Counted from the first letter of the stretch, positions 52,118 to 62,175 are shown. The stretch: DNA of 64,000 nucleotides from CAXXOK01 sp963675655 (GCA_963675655.1 OY776489.1:744001-808000); one strand, 5' to 3'. Notes: a model not told the origin generated them from the sequence alone. A program made the numbers and translations.

Positions 52118-53140
52118 ATGATTAAGGAAGCCACCGCAAAATTAATGAGCCACAAAGATTTAACCTATCAGGAAGCCAATGCCGTGATGGACGAAATCAT
52201 GTCCGGCGAGCCTTCACCGGTGCAAATGGCGGCGTTTCTGGGGGCGCTGGCCGCCAAGGGCGAAACCATCGAAGAAATTACCGCCTGCGCCGCCGGGATG
52301 CGCGCGCACGCCAAACCCGTAACGCACAATATGGAGCTGCTCGAAATCGTCGGCACAGGCGGCGACGGAGCGCACAGCTTCAACATTTCCACCACATCCT
52401 CGTTGGTCATCGCGGCATCCGGCATTAAGGTTGCCAAACATGGTAACCGTGCATCCTCCAGCCGCAGCGGCGCGGCGGACTGTTTGGAGGCGCTGGGCGT
52501 AAACATTAGCCTTTCGCCCGCGCAGTGCGTACAGCTGCTGCGGGATATCAACATCTGCTTCTTCTTTGCCCAGCAATACCACGCCTCCATGAAGCACGTC
52601 GCGCCCGTACGCAGGGAAATGGGCGTGCGTACCGTGTTTAACCTTTTAGGGCCGCTTACCAACCCGGCCGCCGCCACGCTGCAGGTGCTGGGCGTGTATG
52701 CCGAAGCGCTGGTGGAGCCGATGGCGCATGTGCTGGCCAACCTTGGGGTCACGCGCGGCATGGTGGTGTACGGGCAGGATAAGCTGGACGAAATTTCCCT
52801 GTCTGCCCCCACGACCGTCTGCGAGTTTAACGGCGGGGTTTTCAACACCTATGTTATCAAGCCGGAGGATTTCGGGCTGCAGCGCTGCCGTAAGATGGAT
52901 CTGGAAGGCGGCACACCCGCCGAAAACGCCGCCATTACGCTGGAGATACTGGGCGGCGCCAAAGGCCCCCGGCGCGACGCGGTACTGCTGAACGCAGGCG
53001 CGGGGCTGTACATCGGCGGCAAGGCGGACACACTGGCAGATGGCGTGGCTTTGGCCGCAGAACTGATTGATAACGGCGCCGCGATGAAAAAGCTGCTGGA
53101 CTTTATTGAACATTCCAATCGCCGGGAGGGCTGCGCGTGA
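52118..53140 (+). CDS. trpD: Anthranilate phosphoribosyltransferase
   Basis: A 340-residue enzyme joining anthranilate to PRPP. Motifs are EIVGTGGDGAHSFNIST (PRPP binding), KHGNRASSSRSGAADCLEALG and VRREMGVRTVFNLLGPLTNPA. Overlaps trpC by 4 bases. Confidence 0.96.
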   Translation: MIKEATAKLMSHKDLTYQEANAVMDEIMSGEPSPVQMAAFLGALAAKGETIEEITACAAGMRAHAKPVTHNMELLEIVGTGGDGAHSFNISTTSSLVIAASGIKVAKHGNRASSSRSGAADCLEALGVNISLSPAQCVQLLRDINICFFFAQQYHASMKHVAPVRREMGVRTVFNLLGPLTNPAAATLQVLGVYAEALVEPMAHVLANLGVTRGMVVYGQDKLDEISLSAPTTVCEFNGGVFNTYVIKPEDFGLQRCRKMDLEGGTPAENAAITLEILGGAKGPRRDAVLLNAGAGLYIGGKADTLADGVALAAELIDNGAAMKKLLDFIEHSNRREGCA

Positions 53141-53919
53141 TACTGGATGAATTGGCTGCCTACGCCGCCACGCGGGTGGCGAAAGCGAAAAAGAGCATTC
53201 CGCCCGACGGAATGCGGCAGGCAGCGCTGGCACTACCCAAAGGGGATTTTCGCTTTGAGCGTGCCCTGCAAACGGATAGCATGGCGCTGATTTGCGAAGT
53301 GAAAAAAGCTTCGCCCTCCAAGGGCGTTATTTCTCCGGCGTTTCCCTACCTCTCCATCGCCAAAGCATACGAGGCGGCGGGCGCGGATTGCATTTCCTGT
53401 CTTACCGAGCCCAAGTGGTTTCTTGGCTCCGATCAAATCTTTACGGACATTCGCGCGCAGGTAAGCCTGCCGATGCTGCGCAAGGATTTTACCGTGGATG
53501 AATACCAGCTCTACGAAGCCAAGCGCATGGGCGCGGACGCGGTGCTGCTAATCTGCGCGCTTCTGCCGACGCGCACCATCGCCCGGTATCTGGAAATATG
53601 CGATCAGCTGGGCATCAGCGCTCTGGTGGAAACGCACGACGAGGCGGAAATCCACTCCGCCGTCAATGCCGGGGCAAGGGTGATCGGCGTTAACAACCGC
53701 AACCTGAAAAACTTTACCGTTAATTTTTCCAACGCCGCAAAGCTGCGCGCGCTGGTTCCCCCGTCGGCAGTGTTCGTAGCCGAATCCGGCGTGCAAACCC
53801 CGGCCGACGCCGCCGCCCTGCGCAAAGCGGGCGCGGATGCCGTGTTGATCGGCGAAGCGCTGATGCGCGCGGAAAATATCGCCGATACTTTGTCCGCTTT
53901 TAAGGAGGCTGTCTCATGA
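53137..53919 (+). CDS. trpC: Indole-3-glycerol phosphate synthase
   Basis: A 260-residue TIM barrel that closes the indole ring. Motifs are ICEVKKASPSKGVIS, YEAAGADCISCLTEPKWF, LRKDFTVDEYQLYEA, LVETHDEAEIHSA, IGVNNRNLKNFTV and FVAESGVQTPAD. It is a single-function protein: trpF is a separate gene. Overlaps trpF by 4 bases. Confidence 0.96.
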   Translation: MILDELAAYAATRVAKAKKSIPPDGMRQAALALPKGDFRFERALQTDSMALICEVKKASPSKGVISPAFPYLSIAKAYEAAGADCISCLTEPKWFLGSDQIFTDIRAQVSLPMLRKDFTVDEYQLYEAKRMGADAVLLICALLPTRTIARYLEICDQLGISALVETHDEAEIHSAVNAGARVIGVNNRNLKNFTVNFSNAAKLRALVPPSAVFVAESGVQTPADAAALRKAGADAVLIGEALMRAENIADTLSAFKEAVS

Positions 53920-54530
53920 GTGAAACAAAAATCAAGCTGTGCGGCTTGTTCCGCTTGGAGGATGCCGAGGCGGCAAACCTGCTTGCGCCGGATTATGCAG
54001 GCTTTGTGTTTTATAAAAAAAGCCGCCGCTATGTGGATACGAGGCTGGCAACGCAGATGCGCGCCATCCTCTCGCCAGCCATCCGCACGGTGGGCGTATT
54101 CGTCAACGCGCCGCTGGCAGAGATTACCCAGCCGTACGAATACGGCATCATCTCCATCGCCCAGCTGCACGGGCAGGAAGAGCCCGCTTATATTGCCGCC
54201 CTGCGCGCGTTGGCCCCCGGGCTTACAATATGGCAGGCTTTTCAAATCAAAACCGCCGACGATGCGAAAGCAGCCGCTGAAAGCCCTGCGGATCTGGTGC
54301 TGCTGGACAGCGGCGCAGGCACAGGGAAAACCTTTGACTGGTCGCTGCTATCGGGCTTCCCCCGTCCCTACCTGCTGGCGGGCGGCCTGACCCCGGAAAA
54401 TATACCGGACGCAATCGCGCAGCTGCACCCCTACGGGGTGGATATCAGCTCCGGCATTGAAACCGACGGCCGCAAAGACCCGATAAAAATGATGGCGGCA
54501 GTGCAAGCCGCAAGGAGGGTTACCCCATGA
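53916..54530 (+). CDS. trpF: Phosphoribosylanthranilate isomerase
   Basis: A 204-residue barrel isomerase with the catalytic cysteine in IKLCGLFRLEDA, YAGFVFYKKSRRYV, VGVFVNA, QLHGQE, LLDSGAGTGKTFDW and LAGGLTPENI. The usual KICG is LCG, keeping the cysteine. Overlaps trpB by 4 bases. Confidence 0.95.
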   Translation: MSETKIKLCGLFRLEDAEAANLLAPDYAGFVFYKKSRRYVDTRLATQMRAILSPAIRTVGVFVNAPLAEITQPYEYGIISIAQLHGQEEPAYIAALRALAPGLTIWQAFQIKTADDAKAAAESPADLVLLDSGAGTGKTFDWSLLSGFPRPYLLAGGLTPENIPDAIAQLHPYGVDISSGIETDGRKDPIKMMAAVQAARRVTP

Positions 54531-55711
54531 GCAAAGGACGTTTCGGCATTCATGGCGGGCAATACATACCCGAAACGCTGATGAACGCTGTTTTGGAATT
54601 GGAAGAAGCTTATAACCACTACAAAAACGACCCGGAATTTACCAGCGAGCTGGAGGATCTGTTTCGCAATTACGCAGGGCGGCCTTCGCTTTTATACCAT
54701 GCTAAAAAAATGACCGCCGATCTGGGCGGCGCGCAGATTTACCTGAAGCGCGAAGATTTAAACCATACCGGCGCGCACAAGATCAACAACGTGCTGGGGC
54801 AAACCTTGCTAGCCAAAAAAATGGGCAAAACCCGCGTCATCGCGGAGACCGGCGCGGGGCAGCACGGCGTCGCCACGGCCACCGCCGCCGCCCTGATGGG
54901 CCTTTCCTGCGAAATTTTTATGGGCGAGGAAGATACCCGTAGGCAGGCGCTGAACGTATATAAAATGCGGCTGCTGGGCGCGCAGGTGCACCCGGTATCC
55001 AGCGGCACCGCAACGCTGAAGGACGCCGTATCCGAAACTATGCGGGAGTGGACCAGCCGTATTGCCGATACGCATTACGTACTTGGTTCGGTCATGGGGC
55101 CACATCCCTTTCCCATCATCGTGCGGGATTTTCAGGCCGTAATCTCCAAGGAAATCCGGCAGCAAATTCTCACCTCGGCAGGCAAACTGCCCGATGCGGT
55201 GCTCGCCTGCGTAGGCGGGGGCAGCAACGCCATCGGCGCGTTTTACCATTTCTTAAACGACCCCTCCGTTCGGCTGATCGGCTGCGAGGCCGCAGGACGC
55301 GGCGTTGATACGTTTGAAACCGCCGCAACGCTGACCACTGGCCATCTGGGCATTTTCCATGGCATGAAATCGTATTTCTGTCAGGATGAAAACGGACAGA
55401 TCGCCCCGGTATATTCCATTTCCGCTGGGCTGGATTATCCGGGCGTCGGCCCCGAGCACGCCGCATTATACGACAGCGGCCGTGCTGAGTACGTCGCCGT
55501 AACGGATGATGAAGCGGTGGACGCGTTTGAATATCTTTCGCGCACGGAGGGCATCATCCCCGCCATTGAAAGCGCGCACGCCGTCGCCCACGCCATGAAG
55601 ATCGCGCCTGCGATGGACAAGGACAAGATTCTCGTCATCAACCTGTCCGGGCGCGGGGACAAGGACTGCGCCGCCATCGCACGCTACCGCGGAGAGGAGA
55701 TACAGGAATGA
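54527..55711 (+). CDS. trpB: Tryptophan synthase beta chain
   Basis: A 394-residue PLP enzyme condensing indole with serine. The PLP lysine is near residue 85 in NHTGAHKINNVLGQ. Also visible are AETGAGQHGVATATAAALMGL, ACVGGGSNAIGAFYHF (phosphate loop) and YSISAGLDYPGVGPEHA. It is of the TrpB1 type that pairs with TrpA, encoded next with a 4-base overlap. Confidence 0.97.
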   Translation: MSKGRFGIHGGQYIPETLMNAVLELEEAYNHYKNDPEFTSELEDLFRNYAGRPSLLYHAKKMTADLGGAQIYLKREDLNHTGAHKINNVLGQTLLAKKMGKTRVIAETGAGQHGVATATAAALMGLSCEIFMGEEDTRRQALNVYKMRLLGAQVHPVSSGTATLKDAVSETMREWTSRIADTHYVLGSVMGPHPFPIIVRDFQAVISKEIRQQILTSAGKLPDAVLACVGGGSNAIGAFYHFLNDPSVRLIGCEAAGRGVDTFETAATLTTGHLGIFHGMKSYFCQDENGQIAPVYSISAGLDYPGVGPEHAALYDSGRAEYVAVTDDEAVDAFEYLSRTEGIIPAIESAHAVAHAMKIAPAMDKDKILVINLSGRGDKDCAAIARYRGEEIQE

Positions 55712-56484
55712 GCAAGATACAGGCAGCCTTTGCAGGGCATAAGGCATTTATTGCTTTTATCACCTGCGGCGACCCCGACCTAAACACCACGGAGGAACTG
55801 ATTCGCGCCATGGACGGGGCGGGCGCAGACGTGATTGAGCTAGGCATTCCGTTTTCCGATCCCACGGCGGAAGGCCCGGTGATACAGGCAGCCAACCAGC
55901 GCGCGCTGGCGGGCGGCGTAACCACCGACATGGTACTGGATATGGTGCGCCGCGTCCGCCCGCACATCCATGCCGCACTCGCAATTATGACCTATGCCAA
56001 CGTCGTTTTCTCCTACGGTATTCAGCGCTTTTTACATACCGCAGCCGATGCGGGTATCAATGGCCTGATTTTGCCGGACGTACCCTACGAGGAAAAAGCG
56101 GAGTTCGCCCCCGCCTGCCGCCAAGCGGGTATCGATTTTATTTCGCTGGTTGCTCCCACCTCCCACGAGCGCGTAACAATGATTGCTAAAGAGGCGGAAG
56201 GCTTCATCTACTGCGTATCCTCACTGGGGGTTACAGGTGTGCGCAGTGAAATTTCCACCAACATTGCCGAAATGGTAGATCGCATTCACGCCGTTACGGA
56301 TGTTCCGGCGGCCGTGGGCTTCGGTATTTCCACACCGCAGCAGGCGGCAGAAATGGCAAAGGTGGCCGACGGGGTGATCGTCGGCTCAGCCATCGTGAAG
56401 CTGATTGCGCAGTACGGCAGCGAATCCCCGGCGCATGTAGCCGCTTACGTACGCGAGATGAAGGCGGCGCTGCAACACGTATAA
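55708..56484 (+). CDS. trpA: Tryptophan synthase alpha chain
   Basis: A 258-residue barrel that releases indole and glyceraldehyde-3-phosphate. Catalytic residues lie in DVIELGIPFSDPTAEGPVIQ (Glu and Asp equivalents), with FISLVAPTSHERV and VGFGISTPQQA. Last gene of the operon. Confidence 0.96.
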   Translation: MSKIQAAFAGHKAFIAFITCGDPDLNTTEELIRAMDGAGADVIELGIPFSDPTAEGPVIQAANQRALAGGVTTDMVLDMVRRVRPHIHAALAIMTYANVVFSYGIQRFLHTAADAGINGLILPDVPYEEKAEFAPACRQAGIDFISLVAPTSHERVTMIAKEAEGFIYCVSSLGVTGVRSEISTNIAEMVDRIHAVTDVPAAVGFGISTPQQAAEMAKVADGVIVGSAIVKLIAQYGSESPAHVAAYVREMKAALQHV

Positions 56485-56760
56485 TCCGGCAAACAGGGGG
56501 AAAGGCGCTTCCAGCTTGTCAGGGTTATGCTTATACGCGGCTGCAACCTCCTTTGCGGTTTCTCCGCAGTAGCGGAGGAATGGCGCGCCTGTAAAGCGGT
56601 TGTCCTCACGGGGCTTCCGCCTGCGCTGCGGAAAATAATACTTCATTGCAAAGCGCTTTATCCCTTGCCATTGGCTATCATTCCCCTTTTGGTGCGGCAA
56701 ACAAGCTTACATAAAGCACCCCTGGATTGCCGCGGCGCGGCACCCCCACACTATTTTTCC
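56485..56760. other. Non-coding interval after trp operon
   Basis: Several short GC-rich hairpins (for example CTCCGC-AGTA-GCGGAG near 56558-56573) but no stem followed by a T-run, so the trp operon terminator is not evident. No credible gene. Confidence 0.4.
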
Positions 56761-56789
56761 TTGACGAACACCCGCCGTCACGCTATAAT
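56761..56789 (+). promoter_or_regulatory. Promoter upstream of small membrane protein gene
   Basis: TTGACG (56761-56766) and TATAAT (56784-56789) with a 17-base spacer; the next start codon is at 56898. Confidence 0.75.
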
Positions 56790-56897
56790 GACAAAAGCTT
56801 CGCGCGTGATCGCGATCATTCGTTTTCATAGCATCCGTCCGCGGGGAATTTTCTCGCGGGATACCGTTTATTTCGGTTTGGGAAAGGGGGGCTTGCA

Positions 56898-57263
56898 GTG
56901 CGCAAAAGGGTTCATAGCCGCGGTTTCGTTTTACTGGGGCTTTTGCTGTGCACCTTTGTGCTGCTTGTGCTGCTCTCCGCACTGGTAGAAGCGCCTGCCC
57001 AACCCGCCGCACCTGCAGACGCGACAGCCAGCCATACCCTGACCGGCACGATGCTGGCGCCCGCCGTACTGCCGACGCACGAATCCGCCCCGGAGGCCCG
57101 CGGGATGGACACGGGCTTTTTATCTGTCGCTTTCTGGGCTTGCCTTGGGTTGGTGCTTCCTCTGCCCGTAGCGGGTCGGGACGCCAACGGCCGCGTATTG
57201 CGCAAACGGCGCTATGCGCGCAGTTTTCATCCGTTATTTAAGCAGGAGTTGGCCTGCGGCTAA
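56898..57263 (+). CDS. Small two-pass membrane protein of unknown function
   Basis: A 121-residue protein starting GTG after AAAGGGGGGC. It has two hydrophobic segments (about residues 9-30, FVLLGLLLCTFVLLVLLSAL, and 73-92, GFLSVAFWACLGLVLPLPVA) flanking a Pro/Ala/Thr-rich loop, and a basic C-terminus. Its own promoter lies upstream and secD starts about 145 bases later. I know no family for it; co-transcription with secDF would make it a possible membrane accessory, but that is inference only. Confidence 0.55.
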   Translation: MRKRVHSRGFVLLGLLLCTFVLLVLLSALVEAPAQPAAPADATASHTLTGTMLAPAVLPTHESAPEARGMDTGFLSVAFWACLGLVLPLPVAGRDANGRVLRKRRYARSFHPLFKQELACG

Positions 57264-57407
57264 GCGATTTACCGCCTGAAAATAGATACCGCACCCCTGT
57301 ATGCGGCGCGTGCGCACTGCAAACCATAGGTACGTGTGTCTTTTCGGGCGTTTTTTCATGGGATTCATCCAGAAAAATTAAACATCAGGAAAGGACGGTT
57401 GACAAGC

Positions 57408-58775
57408 ATGAAAGTCAACAATCGCCACCGTGTGAAAATGAAGAAACGCACGGCAGCCATCATTGCGCTAAGCATTGCGCTGGTGGTAACCATCTTTGTG
57501 GGATATATCGGCCTCAACGGAATATGGCTGGATAACCGCGGCCTGTACAAAATGCTACCCTGGATTCCGAAAGCGAACGTAACCAAGGATACCTGGCCCC
57601 AGTCCATTGCCCTTGGTTTGGATTTGCAGGGCGGTGTGTTCGTAGAGTACGAAGCCACTATGAGCGACGAGTTGAAAGCCGATGGCTATAACTTCAACAC
57701 TCTGTGGGAAAACACCATCGATATTATCGCCCGCCGCTTGAGCGACAAGGGCTATACCGAAGCCACCGTCAGCAAGCTGGGCTCAAACGGCATCCGTGTG
57801 GAAATTCCGGATGTTACCGACCCCGAAGCCGTGCTGGATTTGATCGGTTCGCCCGCCAAGCTGGAGTTCCTTGATCCAGACGGCAATGTGTTTATGGAAG
57901 GCCGCGAGCTGAAAACCGCTTATGCCACCACCGATGAGGACAGCAAGCCGGCTATCAGCTTTTCGCTCACCAGCGAAGGCGCGAAAATCTTCGGCGACAT
58001 GACCGCCGCCAGCATCGGTAAAGCAATTACCATCCAGCTGGACGGCAAGGTTCTGATGAGCCCCACCGTAAACGAAGCCATTTACGGCGGCAACATTTTG
58101 GTAACCGGCTCCTTTACCGCGGACGAGGCCCAAACCTACGCATTGCAGCTGCAAAGCGGCGCCTTGCCGCTGGATCTGCGGCAGGATAAACTGGATACCG
58201 TTTCCGCCACGCTGGGCGACAACGCGCTGACGACCTCCGTTAACGCCGCCATGATCGGTATTCTGCTGGTGATGCTCTTTATGGCGCTGCGCTACCGTCT
58301 GTCGGGTCTTCTGGCCAGCTGGGCGCTGTGCGTGTACATCATTTTGCTGTTCCTGCTTATCGCCATCGTTCCCGGCATCCAGCTTACGCTGCCCGGTATC
58401 GCCGGTATCATACTGGGTATCGGTATGGCGGTAGACGCCAACGTCATTATCTTTGAGCGCGTAAAAGAGGAAGTATACTTCGGCCGCCCGATGATCCACT
58501 CCGTGCGCATCGGCTTTAAAAACGCCATGAGCGCCGTATTGGACGCCAACGTAACCACCATTATCGCGGCTATCGTATTGCTGTTCTTCGGCACCGGCTC
58601 GGTGCAGGGCTTCGCGGCTACGCTGCTGCTGGGCGTTATCGCCAGCATGCTGACAGCCATCATCGTTACGCGCTTCCTGCTCACCCGCACGGTAACCATT
58701 TTCAAAAACCCTGAGCTTTATGTTTCCGGGGTGAAAAAACATCTGGCGCAGGCCGCCATTGAGGAGGCGAAGTAA
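57408..58775 (+). CDS. secD: Protein translocase subunit SecD
   Basis: A 455-residue membrane protein; the ATG at 57408 follows AGGAAAGGACGG. It has an N-terminal transmembrane segment (AAIIALSIALVVTIFVGYIGL), the DLQGGVFVEYEA motif, the extracytoplasmic P1-type domain, and five C-terminal segments containing GIILGIGMAVDANVIIFERVKEE. With SecF it uses the proton gradient to help pull proteins through SecYEG. The stop is separated from secF by one base. Confidence 0.95.
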   Translation: MKVNNRHRVKMKKRTAAIIALSIALVVTIFVGYIGLNGIWLDNRGLYKMLPWIPKANVTKDTWPQSIALGLDLQGGVFVEYEATMSDELKADGYNFNTLWENTIDIIARRLSDKGYTEATVSKLGSNGIRVEIPDVTDPEAVLDLIGSPAKLEFLDPDGNVFMEGRELKTAYATTDEDSKPAISFSLTSEGAKIFGDMTAASIGKAITIQLDGKVLMSPTVNEAIYGGNILVTGSFTADEAQTYALQLQSGALPLDLRQDKLDTVSATLGDNALTTSVNAAMIGILLVMLFMALRYRLSGLLASWALCVYIILLFLLIAIVPGIQLTLPGIAGIILGIGMAVDANVIIFERVKEEVYFGRPMIHSVRIGFKNAMSAVLDANVTTIIAAIVLLFFGTGSVQGFAATLLLGVIASMLTAIIVTRFLLTRTVTIFKNPELYVSGVKKHLAQAAIEEAK

Positions 58776-58776
58776 G

Positions 58777-59709
58777 ATGAAAATCACCATCAAAAATCAT
58801 TCCAAAATTTTTCTGCTGATTGCCGCCGGGGTTATTCTGATTGCGCTCGTCATGTCCCTGCTGGGCTATGGCATCAACTACGGCATTGACTTTGCGGGCG
58901 GTTTGAAAATTGAGTACAACATGAATTCCACCTTTGACCAGTCGGATGTGGAAACCGCGCTGCGTAACCAGGGCTTGACCGATTTTAAAGTCACCACCAC
59001 CGGCGAGGACGGACACACGCTGAACATCCGCATTCCGCAGCTGGAAAGCGACGCGGAAATCCAAACCCTGCAAAGCGGTCTGGAAACCGAACTGCTCGCC
59101 AAATACCCGGCGATGGACGTCAATAATGCCGCCACAAGCTATGTTGGCCCCACCGCCGGCGCGACGCTGGTGCGCAACGCTATCTTGAGCGTGCTCATCG
59201 CCTCTGCGCTGATGCTGGTCTACATCGCCATCCGGTTTGACGTAAACAGCGGTATCGCCGCCGTGTTCGGCCTGCTGCACGATATGCTGATTATGTTCAG
59301 CTTCATGGTCATCCTGCGTAACTTTATCCAGATGAACAGCTCGTTCATCGCGGCGATGCTGACCATCGTCGGTTACTCCATCAACAACACCATCGTTATC
59401 TTCGACCGTATCCGTGAAAACCACAACAAAGTGGAGTATACACGGCTTCCCCGCGAAGAAGTGGTAAACATCTCTATTTATGAAACGCTAGGCCGTACCA
59501 TCAACACAACGCTGACGACGCTATTCACCATCGTGTCGCTGTATGTGATGGGTGTTGCCTCCATCCGCGAGTTCAGCCTGCCGATCATCATTGGTATTCT
59601 GGCTGGCCTGTACAGCTCCAACCTGCTGTGCGGCTATGTATGGGCGTTTTTGGAAGAGAAGTTCAAAGGCCACAAAAAGGCCGCCAAAGCCAAGGCGAAA
59701 AACGCCTGA
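58777..59709 (+). CDS. secF: Protein translocase subunit SecF
   Basis: A 310-residue membrane protein, starting at 58777 behind GAGGAGG. It has the early YGIDFAGGLKIEY motif and the later TIVGYSINNTIVIFDRIRENH and TLGRTINTTLTTLFT motifs of SecF, with six transmembrane segments and a Lys/Ala-rich tail. Partner of SecD; the gene pair is not fused here. Confidence 0.95.
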   Translation: MKITIKNHSKIFLLIAAGVILIALVMSLLGYGINYGIDFAGGLKIEYNMNSTFDQSDVETALRNQGLTDFKVTTTGEDGHTLNIRIPQLESDAEIQTLQSGLETELLAKYPAMDVNNAATSYVGPTAGATLVRNAILSVLIASALMLVYIAIRFDVNSGIAAVFGLLHDMLIMFSFMVILRNFIQMNSSFIAAMLTIVGYSINNTIVIFDRIRENHNKVEYTRLPREEVVNISIYETLGRTINTTLTTLFTIVSLYVMGVASIREFSLPIIIGILAGLYSSNLLCGYVWAFLEEKFKGHKKAAKAKAKNA

Positions 59710-59728
59710 TAACGCCCTGTAATCCTTC

Positions 59729-59757
59729 GGCCGCGCCCCTGTGGGCGCGGCCTTTTT
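59729..59757 (+). terminator. Terminator of secDF operon
   Basis: A perfect 10-bp GC stem (GGCCGCGCCC 59729-59738, complement 59743-59752), CTGT loop and TTTTT tail. Confidence 0.95.
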
Positions 59758-60040
59758 GTATTATAAACACAACACACTTTTACTCGCTTAAAAAGTCCAA
59801 TTTGCCAGAACGCAAGGGAGCGAGAGGGTGATCTTACTCGCTTATCAATAATCCCCCTTGCCTCCCGTAGCTGACAACGCAAATTGGGTTTGGGAGGCAG
59901 GCCGCGGCTTCGTCCCAAAAGCACACTCTCAGAAAGATTTTCACCCGCTATGGCCTTTATGCGAACCGGCACACATCGCCCCCGCATTGACAACCGCCGC
60001 CCCCGCGCTTATCATGACCGTATCAGGCAATAAAGGGCGG
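59758..60040. other. Interval upstream of the large membrane protein
   Basis: An open frame extends here but with poor codon content and no ribosome site. A TGCCTCCC / GGGAGGCA inverted repeat lies near 59860-59908. No promoter is evident. Confidence 0.4.
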
Positions 60041-62131
60041 ATGCGCGTGCGGCTGAAACAGTGGTGGGCAAAAAAGCAGACCGGCGGAAAACTGCTGTGG
60101 CTGACCAGCGCAGCGCTTTTTTGCATGCTGCTGTGCGAGCTGCTTTGCAATGCGCGGGCCTTTGCCACGCGCGGCCTTACGCCTACTGTGCTGCCCGCGC
60201 AGCAGCTACCCTACGCCACCGATTTAGCCAGTGTTTTTTCGGATGAAAACGGCGTGCACGTTTCCGACGCGGCCAGCCATAGCGTCGATTTTACCTGGGA
60301 CGACCCGCAAACCGCGCTGGAAACCGCAAGCGTTACGCTTACAGGCGGCGGCGTAGTGCGCGCGGCTTTTTTTGTTACAGACGAGGCAAGCGCCTATGGC
60401 TACAAGCAGGTGTACAGCGTTACCCTGCTCCCCGGAGACGGGGCGCTTGGCACGTGTGTGGCAACCGTGCACAGCGAGGGGGTTGCAGGCAGCCTGATGA
60501 TTCGGCTGATGCCCCAAAACGATGATGCGTTCACCGTTGCACAGATCGCTATCAATCTCCCCGTTCCTTTTACATGGCAACCGTTTCGTATGGCGCTTTC
60601 CTTTGCCGCGGCGCTTGCGCTGCTGTGCGCGCTTTTCCTGCGCGGCGCGGGCATGGCGTACCAACCGGAAAAAATCAGCCACAGGGTCATCGTGGTTATG
60701 CCGCTGGCAGGGCTGATGGTTTTCGCGCTGGTGCTGGCTGGATGGATTGCACCGGATACCCCGCTGTTTACCGGCATTACGGACAAGCTGGCCGCGCAAA
60801 GCCGAACCGATACCTATGCTGTTTTATACGAAACCCTGCGCAGCGGGCGGCTCTCGGTTCCCCGCGAACCCGACGATGCGCTTTCTACACTGGAAAACCC
60901 ATACGATCAAACCGAGCGGGTGAGTAAGGGAATCGATTTCGCCTTTGACTACGCCTATTACGACGGCGAATACTACATTTATTACGGCGTTGCCCCGGTG
61001 CTGACCATCTACGCGCCGTATCACCTGCTCACCGGGCGCGTGCCCACCTCGCGGGCTGCGACGCTGCTCATGGGCTGGCTCGCCATCGCACTAATCGGGT
61101 GGGCGGTGTGCGCACTGGCGCGCCGCTACCTGCCCGGCGTAAACATATGGGCGCTGGCCTTGGGCGGGCCGGTAGCCGTTTTTGCCTCCGGGGCGATGTT
61201 TCTGCTCGCTTCTGCGGATTTCTACTATCTGGCGGAGCTAAGCTTTGTGTGCTTTGCCGCGGGCAGCATCGGGTTTGGACTGCATGCCTCCCTGCAAACA
61301 CGGCGGTGGCTGCGGTATACGCAGTACCTGCTTTCCGGCGTATGCTTTGCGCTGGCGGCCATGAGCCGCCCCAGCGCCGTTTTGCAGGTCGCGGCAATGC
61401 TTGCGCCCGTGTTTATCGCCCTGCTCATTTACGAACGCGCCCGCTTTGCGGATGCGGCTGCCTTTCTCGTGCCCGCGCTGCTGGGGGTGGGCGCGCTGCT
61501 GTGGTATAACGCGGCGCGCTTTGGCAGCATCTTCGATTTTGGCGCTGCCCACCAGCTAACGGTAGCGGACATGCGCTGGCAGACCCTGCGCTGGCAGGAA
61601 TGGCCGCAGGCGCTGTACCATTACCTGCTGGAGCCGCTGGGGTGGACTAACCGCTTCCCTTACCTTACCGTCAGCTATCACGCTCTGCCCGCCGCAGGCC
61701 GGTACGTGTTTGCGCTGTCTAGCACCGGGGTGCTGGCGTACCCTGTTACTTGGGCCATTCTCTTCTACCCGCTGGCGGCGGCGCGCTTCCCCGCTAAAAC
61801 CCTTGCGCGGGAACGGAAGCTGGCGTTGTTTTTGCCGCTGCTGGCCTCCCTGCCACTGATGCTTCTTTCCTATAATATCGCGGGCGCCATTTTGCGCTAC
61901 ACGTGCGATTTTCGCCTATTCTACGCCCTTGCGGGCTGCCTTGTCGCCATGGCGCTGCTAACCCGTGCCGATACGCCGGAGCGCCGCGCCATTGCCGCTG
62001 TCTGCGCGCTGCTGTGCGTATTCTCGCTGCTGGTTGGCTTTGGCATGCTGTTTGATAACGAGCGGGATTATATTGCGCAGTACTCCCCCCAAATTTACTA
62101 CGGTCTTCAGCGTATGTTTTTCCCGTATTAG
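60041..62131 (+). CDS. Polytopic membrane protein, glycosyltransferase-like (GT-C type suspected)
   Basis: About 696 residues if started at ATG 60041 (AAAGGGCGG just before it); ATG 60014 is an alternative. It has one N-terminal membrane segment, a roughly 150-residue extracytoplasmic beta-rich domain (about residues 50-185) and then about ten to eleven membrane segments, including ATLLMGWLAIALIGWAVCALA and LALFLPLLASLPLMLLSYNIAG. The layout, with a YYDGEYYIYYGVAPVL-type loop, is like bacterial GT-C fold proteins, but no catalytic acid motif is certain. It is a single gene between secDF and the riboflavin kinase promoter. Function unassigned. Confidence 0.65.
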   Translation: MRVRLKQWWAKKQTGGKLLWLTSAALFCMLLCELLCNARAFATRGLTPTVLPAQQLPYATDLASVFSDENGVHVSDAASHSVDFTWDDPQTALETASVTLTGGGVVRAAFFVTDEASAYGYKQVYSVTLLPGDGALGTCVATVHSEGVAGSLMIRLMPQNDDAFTVAQIAINLPVPFTWQPFRMALSFAAALALLCALFLRGAGMAYQPEKISHRVIVVMPLAGLMVFALVLAGWIAPDTPLFTGITDKLAAQSRTDTYAVLYETLRSGRLSVPREPDDALSTLENPYDQTERVSKGIDFAFDYAYYDGEYYIYYGVAPVLTIYAPYHLLTGRVPTSRAATLLMGWLAIALIGWAVCALARRYLPGVNIWALALGGPVAVFASGAMFLLASADFYYLAELSFVCFAAGSIGFGLHASLQTRRWLRYTQYLLSGVCFALAAMSRPSAVLQVAAMLAPVFIALLIYERARFADAAAFLVPALLGVGALLWYNAARFGSIFDFGAAHQLTVADMRWQTLRWQEWPQALYHYLLEPLGWTNRFPYLTVSYHALPAAGRYVFALSSTGVLAYPVTWAILFYPLAAARFPAKTLARERKLALFLPLLASLPLMLLSYNIAGAILRYTCDFRLFYALAGCLVAMALLTRADTPERRAIAAVCALLCVFSLLVGFGMLFDNERDYIAQYSPQIYYGLQRMFFPY

Positions 62132-62146
62132 CCGGGCGTAGGCGGT

Positions 62147-62175
62147 TTGACGCATACGTTCGGCTGTTGTATAAT
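62147..62175 (+). promoter_or_regulatory. Promoter for riboflavin kinase / ECF operon
   Basis: TTGACG (62147-62152) and TATAAT (62170-62175), spacer 17 bases. The leader to 62261 is about 80 bases; I do not see an FMN riboswitch in it. Confidence 0.8.
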
